A stretch of 64,000 bases of DNA, from the NCBI RefSeq assembly GCF_052030685.1, contig NZ_JBQAJM010000001.1, positions 1 through 64,000 of the forward strand, in the 5' to 3' direction. The notes under the pieces are model-generated. The model was not told where the DNA came from, did no database searches, and saw only the letters and a list, made by a program, of their open reading frames with translations. Below are positions 55,072-64,000 of the stretch, piece by piece (the stretch's first letter is position 1; every line of letters starts with the position of its first letter). This stretch comes from Caedibacter sp052030685. GTDB lineage: Bacteria; Pseudomonadota; Gammaproteobacteria; Francisellales; Francisellaceae. A program made the position numbers and the translations under genes.

Positions 55072-55955
55072 AAAATCAAATTGAACGCGGTGTGTTATAC
55101 GTTGTCGCCACACCAATCGGCAATCTACAGGATATTACTTTGCGCGCTTTAGATGCTTTAAAGCAAGCTGAGATAATCTTCGCTGAAGACACACGTGTCA
55201 CGCGTAAACTATTAGAGCAATATGCGATTAAGCCGCCCGTTGTTATCTCCTGCCATGAACATAACGAACAGGCGCGTGTTGATTTATTAATTCAACACTT
55301 AACTGATCAAAAAATAGTGACTTTAGTCAGTGATGCCGGCACGCCATTGATTAGCGACCCTGGTTTTCACTTGGTGAAGAACCTACGCGCACGAGGTTAT
55401 CCCGTAGTACCACTACCAGGTGCTAATGCTTTGATCACAGCATTATCCGCAGCAGGCATCGCGACCGATGGTTTTCAATTTAAAGGTTTTTTACCTGCCA
55501 AGTCGTCAGCACGCAAAAAGATTTTACAAAATATCGAAAAATCAACGATCACGACAGCATTTTACGAATCAACACATCGAATTATTGCGACATTAACAGA
55601 TATTCAAGATACACTACCAAATCACACGTTGGTTGTTGCCAAAGAACTGACGAAACAATTTGAGCGTTTCTTTAATGGAACTGCTTGTGATATTTTAGCT
55701 GATTTTGCAAAAGACTCTTCATTAACAAAGGGGGAATTTGTTATCCTCATTGAAGGTGTTAAGGCAGATAAAAAAGACGATACTATTATTGATGAGCACA
55801 AATTGCTTAGCTTATTATTATCAGATTTGCCAATCAAGAAAGCTGTCAGCATTGTAGTGGAGCTTACCCAAGGCAAAAAAAACGCCCTGTATAAACAAGC
55901 ACTTGCTATACAAGAAGATAAACAAAACAATACCAATAATACATCAGGAATATAA
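55068..55955 (+). CDS. rsmI: 16S rRNA (cytidine1402-2'-O)-methyltransferase
   Basis: SAM-dependent tetrapyrrole-methylase-fold enzyme. 295 aa. VVATPIGNLQDITLRAL, AEDTRVTRKLL, SDAGTPLISDPG, PLPGANALITALSAAGI and the family C-terminal part. Coupled to murC by a 4-base overlap. Confidence 0.97.
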   Translation: MKNQIERGVLYVVATPIGNLQDITLRALDALKQAEIIFAEDTRVTRKLLEQYAIKPPVVISCHEHNEQARVDLLIQHLTDQKIVTLVSDAGTPLISDPGFHLVKNLRARGYPVVPLPGANALITALSAAGIATDGFQFKGFLPAKSSARKKILQNIEKSTITTAFYESTHRIIATLTDIQDTLPNHTLVVAKELTKQFERFFNGTACDILADFAKDSSLTKGEFVILIEGVKADKKDDTIIDEHKLLSLLLSDLPIKKAVSIVVELTQGKKNALYKQALAIQEDKQNNTNNTSGI

Positions 55956-55960
55956 ATTTA

Positions 55961-56524
55961 ATGGGACGATTTAGTTTTACGATTAAAATGAGTTGGTATC
56001 AACGTAAAAAAATAAAAGCGATTGCCCAGCGCAAACACCAAGTGGAAAATGTCACACAGTTAAATCCTGAAAAACTTAAAAAATCAGGTATCAACTATAT
56101 TGCACTTGATTTTGATGGCGTACTCGCGCCCCATGGTCAGCCATTGCCAAATGAAAAAATTCTCAACTGGCTTAAATCGCTCACGAGTAAATACAGTGAG
56201 CATCATATTTTTATTCTTTCAAATATGCCAACAGCAGAGCGCGCTCAGTATTTTGCTACACACTTCCCCAATATTCGTTTTATTGATGGTGTCGCCAAAA
56301 AACCTTATCCTGATGGCTTATTAAAAATTCAAGAGCTGGCGTCATGCAAAGCACGTGAACTGGCGCTTATCGATGACAGGCTATTGACCGGATGTCTTGC
56401 CTGCATTTTAGCAGGTAGCTTTCCTATCCTAGTTACAAGACCTTATAGCAACTACAAGAGACGACCTTTTCAAGAAAGCTTTTTTGGCTTATTACGTTTT
56501 ATTGAGAAGTCAATTTTTCTCTGA
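55961..56524 (+). CDS. HAD IIIA phosphatase, YqeG-like
   Basis: 187 aa. Asp50-x-Asp52 in ALDFDGVLAP, motif II ILSNMP, Lys in AKKPYPDGL and the LIDDRLLTG Asp pair. YqeG relatives include phosphatidylglycerophosphate phosphatases; substrate is not determinable here. AGGAA before the ATG, 5 bases after rsmI. Confidence 0.78.
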   Translation: MGRFSFTIKMSWYQRKKIKAIAQRKHQVENVTQLNPEKLKKSGINYIALDFDGVLAPHGQPLPNEKILNWLKSLTSKYSEHHIFILSNMPTAERAQYFATHFPNIRFIDGVAKKPYPDGLLKIQELASCKARELALIDDRLLTGCLACILAGSFPILVTRPYSNYKRRPFQESFFGLLRFIEKSIFL

Positions 56525-56666
56525 ATTACTATACATTTTAAAGGGTATTCGAGAGTTACACTTAAAGCCTGACGACTTATTGTTGTATTTTAAAGTCGAT
56601 GGTGAAAGCATCACGCTTCTTGATATTGGTAGCCATGCTAGCATTTTTGGAATGTAATATTCTACA

Positions 56667-57581
56667 TCATTGTTGCAATATAGCCTTAGCACCCTGTTCA
56701 ATCATCTTTTGCGCTAATGCTTTACCCAAATTAACAGCATCATCACCATTTAAGGTCTCACGCATGATTGCTTTGCCATCACTACTGGCAACCATTGCCG
56801 TTAACTGCAAACTGTTAGCATCTTTTTCACAAAATGCCGCAATGGGCACATGACAGCCACCTTGTAGCGCTTCATTAAAACTACGCTCTGCCAAGGCGCA
56901 TACTCTAGCATCTTCATTATCAATGGCATTTAGCAATGCTTTGATTTTGGAATTTTGCGCTAAGTACTCAACAACAACGATGCCTTGCCCCACTGCTGGC
57001 AATGATATACTGACATCAATCAAGCTTTTAATGCGCGTGCTTAACTGCAAACGAATTAACCCGGCTGCAGCTAAAATAATCGCATCATACTGACCCTCAT
57101 CGAGCTTTCTGAGTCGTGTTTGGACATTGCCACGCAAATCGCGAATATCCAAATCTGGTCGATAGGCTAACAGTTGTGCTTTTCGTCTTAAGCTTGATGT
57201 ACCAACAATCGCTCCTTGCGGCAGATCATCAATACTAGCAAACGCATTTGATACAAAGGCATCTTGCGGATTTTCACGCTGACAAAAAGCACCTAGTGCA
57301 AAGCCTTCAGGCAATTCATACGGGACATCTTTTAGTGAATGAACGGCAATATCCGCACGCCCCTCTGTCATTGCCACTTCAAGTTCTTTCATAAAAAGCG
57401 CTTTACCACCAATTTGATTCAATGGACGATCGAGAATCTTATCACCTTGTGTTTTCATCGTAATAATGTCACAGATCAACCCCGAATGTGTTTGCTCTAA
57501 TAACGCTTTGACGTAATGACTTTGCCATAACGCCAGTTGGCTATCACGCGAAGCAATAATCAATTTATTTAGCGGTGTCAT
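56667..57581 (-). CDS. hemC: Hydroxymethylbilane synthase
   Basis: Polymerises porphobilinogen to hydroxymethylbilane. 304 aa. SRDSQLALWQ, HSLKDVP (Asp85), GTSSLRRKAQL, RDLRGNVQTRL and the dipyrromethane-cofactor Cys243 in ALQGGCHVP. Overlaps the esterase stop by 17 bases; leftward. The 142 bases before it hold no gene. Confidence 0.98.
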   Translation of the reverse strand: MTPLNKLIIASRDSQLALWQSHYVKALLEQTHSGLICDIITMKTQGDKILDRPLNQIGGKALFMKELEVAMTEGRADIAVHSLKDVPYELPEGFALGAFCQRENPQDAFVSNAFASIDDLPQGAIVGTSSLRRKAQLLAYRPDLDIRDLRGNVQTRLRKLDEGQYDAIILAAAGLIRLQLSTRIKSLIDVSISLPAVGQGIVVVEYLAQNSKIKALLNAIDNEDARVCALAERSFNEALQGGCHVPIAAFCEKDANSLQLTAMVASSDGKAIMRETLNGDDAVNLGKALAQKMIEQGAKAILQQ

Positions 57582-58257
57582 TGATTAGCCCATAACATGA
57601 TTGAATAAAGCGACTAATATCATGAATCTCAGGCATGCACACGCTATGCTCCATCGGATAGTCATGAAATTCATACTTTATGCTTAATTCATCAAGCTTA
57701 GCTTTAAGCATTTGTCCGGCAGCAAATGGCACAACAGGATCATGACTGCCATGCCCTATAAAGAAAGGCGTTTGCTGATTAGCACTGTTAAGCTTTGTCT
57801 TAAAATAATCCCAATCAGGTAAATAAGTTGATAAAAGGACAATACCGGCAAATGAGTAAGGCATCGTAAGCCCTGCTAACGCAGCAATTGCTCCACCTTG
57901 TGAGAAGCCAGCAATAATCATATTTTCAGTAGCAATACCGTCATTCATCTGCGCTTGAATAATTTGATCTAATGCAGACAAAGAATCTTCAATTCCTTGG
58001 CAATCGACATCACGTTTAATATCATCGATGCGTTTTATGTCATACCAAGCACGCATTTTGATACCCATGTTAATCGTCACTGGCTGCACAGGCGCATGCG
58101 GAAAAATAAAACGCACACTTGCATCAACTGGCAAACTTAACTCAGGCACAATCGCCTCAAAATCATGTCCATCAGCACCCAAACCATGCAACCATATCAC
58201 AGCATGCGTTGCTTTTTTCGCTTTTTGTTTTGGTTCAACAATCACTAAATCAAGCAT
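57565..58257 (-). CDS. Carboxylesterase/phospholipase-thioesterase (alpha/beta hydrolase)
   Basis: 230 aa from the ATG after GGGA; a TTG nine bases upstream is also in frame. HAVIWLHGLGADGHDFE oxyanion region, nucleophile Ser in GFSQGGAIA, Asp in HGSHDPVVP and His in MEHSV. Family: acyl-protein thioesterase/YpfH-like. Overlap with hemC suggests co-transcription. Confidence 0.93.
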   Translation of the reverse strand: MLDLVIVEPKQKAKKATHAVIWLHGLGADGHDFEAIVPELSLPVDASVRFIFPHAPVQPVTINMGIKMRAWYDIKRIDDIKRDVDCQGIEDSLSALDQIIQAQMNDGIATENMIIAGFSQGGAIAALAGLTMPYSFAGIVLLSTYLPDWDYFKTKLNSANQQTPFFIGHGSHDPVVPFAAGQMLKAKLDELSIKYEFHDYPMEHSVCMPEIHDISRFIQSCYGLINDTAK

Positions 58258-58394
58258 TTTTCCCAATCTATATTACACTTAATTTTAAAAATGCTGTCAT
58301 TATGAAACACAATACGCTTGAATGCTAGCAACATACGTGGCAAATTAATACCGTTTGATAATTTAGTAATCAATAAAATTTAGGAGCTAAGACC

Positions 58395-58973
58395 ATGGTT
58401 ACCCTCATTATTATCGTTGTTATTCTCGCTTTGATTTTTGGCTATGTGCTGATGACTTACAACAGCCTTATTGCTGAAATTGAAGCCGTTAAAAATTCTG
58501 AACGTCAAATCGATGTTCAGCTAGATCGTCGCGCCAAAGTCTTTGACTCACTGATTAGTGTTGTTAAGAAATATATGGATTATGAGCAAACGACATTAAA
58601 AGACGTCACTGCTCTAAGAAACCAAGCAATACACGCCAAGGAAAAAGGCGACTCTGAAACGCGTATGGCAGCTGAAAATGAAATCTCAAAAATCGCCGGC
58701 GGTTTGAATGTCCAATTTGAAAATTATCCTGATTTAAAAGCCAATCAAAACGTCATGCAATTACAGGAAGAAATTACCTCTACCGAGAATAAGCTGGCTT
58801 TTTCAAAGCAATCTTTTAATGATAGTATTGAAAAGTACAATGCACACAAGAAATCAATGATTGCCGGAATGGTTGTTAATCTATTTAAAAGCAAGCTTGA
58901 TGAAGATTTCATCTACTGGCAAGTCAGTGATGAGAAACGTCAAGTGCTTGAAGATAGTCGCGTTGAGTTATAA
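58395..58973 (+). CDS. lemA: LemA family protein
   Basis: 192 aa, one N-terminal transmembrane helix (about 2-22) then cytoplasmic coiled-coil: YNSLIAEIEAVKNSERQIDVQLDRRAKVFDSLISVVKKYM, the LemA signature. AGGAGC upstream. Paired with htpX 3 bases downstream, a common arrangement suggesting membrane protein quality control. Confidence 0.92.
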   Translation: MVTLIIIVVILALIFGYVLMTYNSLIAEIEAVKNSERQIDVQLDRRAKVFDSLISVVKKYMDYEQTTLKDVTALRNQAIHAKEKGDSETRMAAENEISKIAGGLNVQFENYPDLKANQNVMQLQEEITSTENKLAFSKQSFNDSIEKYNAHKKSMIAGMVVNLFKSKLDEDFIYWQVSDEKRQVLEDSRVEL

Positions 58974-58976
58974 GCC

Positions 58977-60035
58977 ATGTCTGCAATTGATGTCAACGGT
59001 GTCGATTGGCGCGAAGTCGTTAAAAAAAACACGCGTAAATCGTATATTGTTATCGCTTTATTTTTAATTATCTTTTTTGCTCTTGGTTTTTTGATTGATC
59101 TTGTTTGGCGCTATGGTCAATACGGCGGCATGATGACTTATGCTGGATATCGTTTAAGTTTTGCTGATATCGCTTATCTTGTTGCCACATTAAAGCTCAC
59201 CCCATGGGCGACGATTATATCGACTATTATTGCCTTTATTTGGCTTATGGCAACCTTTAGCTATTATGATAAGATCATGCTTGCTGGCACTCAGTATCGC
59301 GAGATTACAGCAAATGACCCTGACCCACTTTGTCAGCGCATTTATAACGTCACCGAAGAGATGAAAATCGCAGCAAACATGCCTTATATGCCAAAAGTGT
59401 ATTTGATTGAAGCGGATTATATGAATGCCTTTGCTTCAGGCTTCTCTGAGAAATCATCAATGGTTGCGGTCACACGTGCACTTGCCAATCGTTTAAATCG
59501 CGATGAATTACAAGCCGTCATGGCACATGAATTAACGCATATTCGCAATCAGGATATTAAGCTTAATCTATTTACTGTTGTACTATCGAATATGCTGATG
59601 TTTATGATTGAGTTTTTATTTTACTCAACCTTGTTTGGTGGCAATCGCAACCGTCGTGATAATAACAATGGTGGCAATGCGATGGCGATTATCTTTATGG
59701 TGATTATGTTATTACGTTTCATATTGCCACTTATTACCAGCATGATGGTGCTGTTTTTAAGTCGCACACGTGAATACATGGCAGACGCTGGTGCCGTTGA
59801 ACTGATGCGTGATAACAAGCCGATGGCGAATGCCCTCATTAAAATCAGTCAAAATCACAACGAACCACAGACGGCACAAAGCTATGCGCACAACAACAAT
59901 GAGCGTATGCGTCGCGCCTCTTACCTGTATGATCCAGCCAGTAGCAAGTTTGCTGCAGGTGGCATGGATGATATGTTTTCCACCCACCCAAGCTTAAAAA
60001 AACGCTTGGCTTCTATTGGTGCTAATCTGCGCTAG
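58977..60035 (+). CDS. htpX: HtpX-family membrane zinc metalloprotease
   Basis: 352 aa. Two N-terminal helices (22-42, 78-96), zinc motif AHELTH at 183-188, third ligand Glu in SRTREYMADAGAV, two further helices between. Ends with AG-rich cytoplasmic tail motifs (THPSLKKRLASIGA). Shares a CTAG stop overlap with mazF. Confidence 0.95.
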   Translation: MSAIDVNGVDWREVVKKNTRKSYIVIALFLIIFFALGFLIDLVWRYGQYGGMMTYAGYRLSFADIAYLVATLKLTPWATIISTIIAFIWLMATFSYYDKIMLAGTQYREITANDPDPLCQRIYNVTEEMKIAANMPYMPKVYLIEADYMNAFASGFSEKSSMVAVTRALANRLNRDELQAVMAHELTHIRNQDIKLNLFTVVLSNMLMFMIEFLFYSTLFGGNRNRRDNNNGGNAMAIIFMVIMLLRFILPLITSMMVLFLSRTREYMADAGAVELMRDNKPMANALIKISQNHNEPQTAQSYAHNNNERMRRASYLYDPASSKFAAGGMDDMFSTHPSLKKRLASIGANLR

Positions 60036-60406
60036 CTTAGTATATCCCGTATTATTTCTTCGGCACCGATTAAAGGGAGTAATCTAAGGATCACATCTTC
60101 AAATACGCCTTTTTCAGCTTTAGTAATAAATTGGCACTTGCGATCTTTCCAAGATAATGTTTGCACAATTGATGATGCCACAACAGATGGTTTATCAATA
60201 TTGTTAATAGGAACTTCAGTAGCAGCACCGCGAATAGATGTGCTCACTGGACAGCAAATAAGTGTCGCTGTTTTTGAGTTATACTCCTTGGATGATAAGA
60301 CAAAAGCAGGGCGATATTTACAAATTTCCTTGCCTTTTGTTGGCTCAAAATCAAGCCATACAATATCATTTCGCTCTGGTATGTACTGTTTAGTCACGCC
60401 ACTCAT
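60032..60406 (-). CDS. mazF: MazF/PemK-family endoribonuclease toxin
   Basis: 124 aa. Starts PERNDIVWLDFEPTKGKEICKYRPAFVLSSKEYN, the PemK/MazF core, with STSIRGAATEVPI and the IVQTLSWKDRKCQF segment. Predicted mRNA interferase neutralised by MazE. Its start overlaps the antitoxin stop by 17 bases (coupled translation); tail to tail with htpX. Confidence 0.93.
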   Translation of the reverse strand: MSGVTKQYIPERNDIVWLDFEPTKGKEICKYRPAFVLSSKEYNSKTATLICCPVSTSIRGAATEVPINNIDKPSVVASSIVQTLSWKDRKCQFITKAEKGVFEDVILRLLPLIGAEEIIRDILS

Positions 60407-60644
60407 TGCCCTGTGGTTTTGCTATTAAATCTTGGTGACTACTTTCATCTAAGCTATTAAGTAATGATGATTCCGAGAATGGCAAAATTGTTTTTTGTTT
60501 TGCTTTGCGTATAAATAAGCCATCTGCCTTTATTTCAACATCAACAATAGTCCCCGCTTTAAAGTCTGTTAAATCTCTGAGCGCACCTGATAACCTAATA
60601 CCAAGGCTGTTTCCCCATTTGAGGATTTTTGCGTTTGTATGCAT
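60390..60644 (-). CDS. mazE: MazE-family antitoxin
   Basis: 84 aa. AbrB-type DNA-binding N-terminus AKILKWGNSLGIRLSGALRDL, KAGTIVDVEI, and an acidic flexible tail for toxin binding. Upstream sequence TTATACATAGTATAAC could be a MazE operator. GGAA before the ATG. Confidence 0.93.
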   Translation of the reverse strand: MHTNAKILKWGNSLGIRLSGALRDLTDFKAGTIVDVEIKADGLFIRKAKQKTILPFSESSLLNSLDESSHQDLIAKPQGNEWRD

Positions 60645-60751
60645 AATAGATTCCAGTTATTTTAGTTATACATAGTATAACAACTATTTGATAAATTACC
60701 ATCAGCAGTCACTATTTTAGTGCATTTTAACTTCACCTGATATTTCTGTCA

Positions 60752-60898
60752 CTAACCACGTAAATACTGTTTCAAGTCACTGGCTGAATAGACACTGGAG
60801 ATCACCGTTTTATGCATTGCTTTGTTATATTTTGACGGTTTAAACCATGGGATATACACTGAAAAAATAATTGCCAAAGTCCCCAATAAAATAATCAT
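60752..60898 (-). CDS. Possible 48-aa single-pass membrane peptide
   Basis: An ATG opens a frame: hydrophobic MIILLGTLAIIFSVYIPWF then a basic/polar tail ending DLKQYLRG. It follows uvrA by 30 bases, and no other open frame uses the 283-base gap before mazE. The ribosome-binding site is only GACGGT; the strong GGGGAGGG further upstream better fits another, 23-codon frame. No relatives recognised. Confidence 0.35.
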   Translation of the reverse strand: MIILLGTLAIIFSVYIPWFKPSKYNKAMHKTVISSVYSASDLKQYLRG

Positions 60899-60927
60899 AC
60901 GTCTTAACATACCCTCCCCTTTGAATA

Positions 60928-63747
60928 TTAAAGCATCATCTTTAAAAATCTACCCGTGTGCGACTGCGCATTTTTAACAACGCTTGCTGGCGCACCTTCA
61001 GCAATAATCTGACCACCGCCATCACCCCCTTCAGGACCTAAGTCAATAATCCAATCTGCCACTTTGATCACATCTAAATTATGCTCAATAATAACAATGG
61101 TATTGCCTTGCTCACGCAAACGCATAATGACATTTAACAATTGCTGGATATCATGAAAATGCAGTCCTGTGGTCGGTTCATCAAGAATATATAGTGTTTT
61201 TCCAGTAGCAGTTTTTGATAGCTCTTTAGCTAGTTTCACCCTTTGCGCCTCGCCACCTGACAGGGTGGTTGCATTTTGCCCCAAGGTAATATATGACAAA
61301 CCAACATCCATTAAGGTTTGTAAGCGACGTTTAATCTGAGGAACCGCCGAGAAAAACGCCAAAGCTTCTTCAATGCTCATATCCAATACTTCACTGATAT
61401 TTTTGCCTTTGTATTGAATTTCTAAAGTCTCACGATTATAACGTTTGCCCTGACAGACATCGCATGGCACATATACATCCGGCAAAAAGTGCATCTCAAC
61501 TTTTAACACACCATCACCTTGGCATGCTTCACAGCGTCCACCTTTGACATTAAAGCTAAAACGTCCTACCTGATAACCACGTGAACGGGATTCAGCAGTT
61601 GCCGCAAACAACTCGCGAATGGGTGTGAAAACGCCAGTATAGGTCGCAGGATTTGAGCGCGGTGTGCGCCCAATCGGGCTTTGATCAATATCGATAACCT
61701 TATCTAATAATTCAAAACCTTTGTGTTTATCATAAGCTTGCGCTGTAATGCTATTATTTTTATTCAGGAGCTTTGCCGCTAAGGGGTAAAGTGTACGATT
61801 AATCAAGGTTGACTTGCCTGAACCTGACACACCGGTGACACAAGTTAGCAAACCTAAAGGTACTTTTAAATTAACATTTTGCAGGTTATTGCCTTTAGCG
61901 CCATAGACCTCAACATATTGCCCTTTTTTTGGCTTTAACTTCTTGCCATTAATGGTAATCTGTTTGCGCTTGGCAAGATAATCTGCCGTTAATGATTTTT
62001 CATTATCAATGATTTCACTCAATCGCCCTTCAGCAACGATTTGCCCGCCATGAATGCCCGCACCAGGTCCTATATCGATAATATGATCGGCTTGTTTAAT
62101 CGCATCTTCATCATGCTCAACCACAATTACCGTATTACCTAAATCACGCAGATGATGCAAGGTGTCTAATAGCTTTTGATTATCACGTTGATGCAGTCCA
62201 ATCGATGGTTCATCAAGAATATACATCACCCCCACCAAGCCTGCACCGATTTGACTGGCTAGGCGAATCCGCTGTGCTTCACCGCCTGAAAGTGTATCTG
62301 CTTGCCGTGAGAGATTTAAATAATCCAAGCCGACATTAACTAAGAAACCTAAGCGCGCCAGAATTTCTTTTAACAGGCGCTCGGCAATCACTTGCTTTTG
62401 ACCGCCAAGTGTTAAATCATCCAACCATTTGACACTATCTTTAATCGATAATGCTGTTAATTGCGCGATATTCTTACCCGCAATAAACACATTACGCGCC
62501 CCCTCATTTAAACGCGTTTCATTGCAACTTGGGCATGGCAAATTACTCATCAGTTTACTTAATTCTTCACGAATCATGTTTGAGTCGGTTTCTTTATAAC
62601 GACGCTCAAAATTTGCTAACACACCTTCAAATGGCTTTTGTGCTCGATATTCTCTGCCACCTGAGCTTTTGAAATAAATATTAATCTCAGTTTTACCGGA
62701 GCCATTTAGTACCAACTCTTTTTGCGCATCCGTGAGTTTATTAAATGGTGTATCCAATGAGAAATCAAAATGCCGAGCCAATGCTTCTAATTGCGCGAAG
62801 TAGTAGCCATTACGCTTATCCCAACCGTGGATTACGCCTTGATTTAAACTTAAATTATCATCAACAATAACTTTATCGGCATCAAAGTAAGCCTTTGTAC
62901 CTAAGCCATCACAGCTTGGACAAGCACCAATCGGACTATTAAATGAAAAGATTCTAGGTGCTAGCTCTTTAAGTGAGTAATTACAATGTGGACAGGCGTG
63001 TTTGGATGAAAAAATAATATCGTCTTGCTCACCATCTAAAAACACAAGCTTAGCAATGCCCGCTGATAAGTCTAATGCTGTTTCAAAGGACTCTGCTAAA
63101 CGCTGTTGGTTTTTCTTTTGTGGTTTAAATCGATCAACGACTACTTCAACCGTATGCTTTTTATAGCGATCCAATTTAGGTGAATCACTCAGCTCATATA
63201 ATTCACCATTAATACGCGCACGCAAATACCCTTCAGCATAGAGCTTTTCCATTAACTGAATATGCTCGCCCTTTTTATCAACAATCACGGGAGCGACAAT
63301 CATAAATTTTGTCTCATCATCAAAACTCAACGTATGATCGACCATCTGACTAATCGTTTGCGCCTTTAGCTCAACTTTATGCTCAGGACACATTGGCTCA
63401 CCAATACGCGCAAATAATACACGCAAATAATCATAGATCTCCGTTACCGTGCCTACGGTTGAGCGTGGATTATGCGAAGTGGTTTTTTGCTCAATGGAAA
63501 TCGCAGGGGACAAACCTTCAATATGTTCAACTTCGGGTTTATCCATTAACGATAAAAATTGTCTCGCGTAACTTGATAAAGACTCAACATAGCGACGTTG
63601 GCCTTCAGCGTAGAGTGTATCAAATGCCAATGATGATTTACCCGAACCACTTAAACCCGTAATAACCGTTAATTTATCGCGAGGAATCTCTAAGTCGATA
63701 TTTTTAAGATTATGCGTTTTCGCCCCTTTAATTGTAATTTTATCCAT
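60928..63747 (-). CDS. uvrA: UvrABC excinuclease subunit A
   Basis: Damage-recognising ABC ATPase of nucleotide-excision repair. From the ATG starting MDKITIKGAKTHNL (939 aa, normal). Two Walker A sites (GLSGSGKSSLAFDTL and GVSGSGKSTL), two LSGGEAQR signatures, and zinc modules CPHC..CPSC and CEAC..CDVC. A longer 15-residue extension lacks support. Single leftward gene. Confidence 0.98.
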   Translation of the reverse strand: MDKITIKGAKTHNLKNIDLEIPRDKLTVITGLSGSGKSSLAFDTLYAEGQRRYVESLSSYARQFLSLMDKPEVEHIEGLSPAISIEQKTTSHNPRSTVGTVTEIYDYLRVLFARIGEPMCPEHKVELKAQTISQMVDHTLSFDDETKFMIVAPVIVDKKGEHIQLMEKLYAEGYLRARINGELYELSDSPKLDRYKKHTVEVVVDRFKPQKKNQQRLAESFETALDLSAGIAKLVFLDGEQDDIIFSSKHACPHCNYSLKELAPRIFSFNSPIGACPSCDGLGTKAYFDADKVIVDDNLSLNQGVIHGWDKRNGYYFAQLEALARHFDFSLDTPFNKLTDAQKELVLNGSGKTEINIYFKSSGGREYRAQKPFEGVLANFERRYKETDSNMIREELSKLMSNLPCPSCNETRLNEGARNVFIAGKNIAQLTALSIKDSVKWLDDLTLGGQKQVIAERLLKEILARLGFLVNVGLDYLNLSRQADTLSGGEAQRIRLASQIGAGLVGVMYILDEPSIGLHQRDNQKLLDTLHHLRDLGNTVIVVEHDEDAIKQADHIIDIGPGAGIHGGQIVAEGRLSEIIDNEKSLTADYLAKRKQITINGKKLKPKKGQYVEVYGAKGNNLQNVNLKVPLGLLTCVTGVSGSGKSTLINRTLYPLAAKLLNKNNSITAQAYDKHKGFELLDKVIDIDQSPIGRTPRSNPATYTGVFTPIRELFAATAESRSRGYQVGRFSFNVKGGRCEACQGDGVLKVEMHFLPDVYVPCDVCQGKRYNRETLEIQYKGKNISEVLDMSIEEALAFFSAVPQIKRRLQTLMDVGLSYITLGQNATTLSGGEAQRVKLAKELSKTATGKTLYILDEPTTGLHFHDIQQLLNVIMRLREQGNTIVIIEHNLDVIKVADWIIDLGPEGGDGGGQIIAEGAPASVVKNAQSHTGRFLKMML

Positions 63748-63849
63748 GATGTCATGCCGCAAAAAAGAATGACCAGATTGTAACACAATCATTCAGCGGG
63801 TTGAATTATGCGGTTGCACTTCAAACTAGAAGTTAAGTAATCAATCAAG

Positions 63850-63941
63850 AATAAGTTGCGCTTTAATTCCCCCTCACCCGTGCAGCTTAAGCTGCACGAC
63901 CTCTCCCGCGAGGGGAGAGGTGCTAGCTGATGCAACTTATT
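63850..63941. repeat. Nested palindromic repeat element
   Basis: Outer arms AATAAGTTGC/GCAACTTATT (exact) enclose a perfect 18-base palindrome GTGCAGCTTAAGCTGCAC at 63,880-63,897 and CCTCTCCC/GGGAGAGG at 63,900-63,920. Related to 12,768-12,819. No gene in the last 253 bases of the window. Confidence 0.8.
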
Positions 63942-64000
63942 TATGCCTTAATGCACCACCTTAAGAAGTGGCTTGTAAATATAGGCTTTGCAACGAACTT

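Noticed and set aside
60909..60911. ATG after GGGGAGGG downstream of uvrA as a gene start
   Set aside because: Opens only 23 codons before a stop and the site is too close to the ATG.

Overview
The window reads as the chromosome of a gammaproteobacterium with moderately low G+C. Several proteins (UbiE, the DUF3573-like outer-membrane protein, the FKBP-type PPIase) look most like Francisella-related bacteria. Together with a chitin-active LPMO and a higher G+C than expected for Francisella itself, this suggests an aquatic or marine member of the Francisellaceae/Fastidiosibacteraceae lineage. That placement is inference from remembered families; no database was searched. There is no rRNA, CRISPR array, prophage or intact transposase gene in the window.

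Layout: 0.3-2.6 kb holds hslVU and a Gly-Cys-Leu tRNA cluster behind a near-perfect sigma70 promoter. 2.7-8.7 kb is a leftward block (RibD-C/DHFR-like reductase, maeA, hemE, an LpxL-like acyltransferase, comM, ubiK). 8.8-12.7 kb holds a P-II protein, a secreted AA10 chitin LPMO and ampG. 12.9-19.1 kb is leftward: ridA, a polytopic membrane orphan, an SDR, a small anchored protein and gatCAB. 19.2-26.6 kb has a GGDEF-EAL protein, a ubiG-gph-squalene-synthase-like operon, a secreted low-complexity protein, an aromatic amino-acid permease and an orphan with a structured leader. 26.8-29.3 kb has a catalytically broken nitrilase homologue, rimO and a DUF378 protein. 29.4-32.4 kb is an accessory patch bounded by ends of a short inverted-repeat element. 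32.4-41.6 kb has ubiE-ubiJ-ubiB, hinT, an isochorismatase-fold protein, htpG with a sigma32 promoter, an HicA-like/HTH two-gene module and ftsH. 42-48.8 kb is mostly envelope and exported proteins. 48.9-53.6 kb is a glycan (LPS core/O-antigen-type) locus. 53.7-63.7 kb has murC-rsmI-HAD, hemC, an esterase, lemA-htpX, mazEF and uvrA.

Shared themes: ubiquinone synthesis recurs (ubiK, ubiG, ubiE-ubiJ-ubiB). Protein quality control is heavily represented (HslVU, HtpG, FtsH, HtpX, a FKBP PPIase). Envelope and peptidoglycan functions include AmpG, MurC, the acyltransferase, glycosyltransferases and a ligase.

The most unusual material lies between genes or in small accessory genes. A 167-bp fold-back, MITE-like family has two full-length copies plus deleted derivatives. 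A heptanucleotide tandem repeat abuts the start of a YhhN gene. There are REP-like palindromes between convergent genes, a truncated outer-membrane-barrel remnant beside an AAA-ATPase/nuclease gene, two hydrolase-fold proteins lacking their catalytic residues, and the HicA-like/HTH pair at 38.76-39.54 kb, which I consider the best candidate for an undescribed system.
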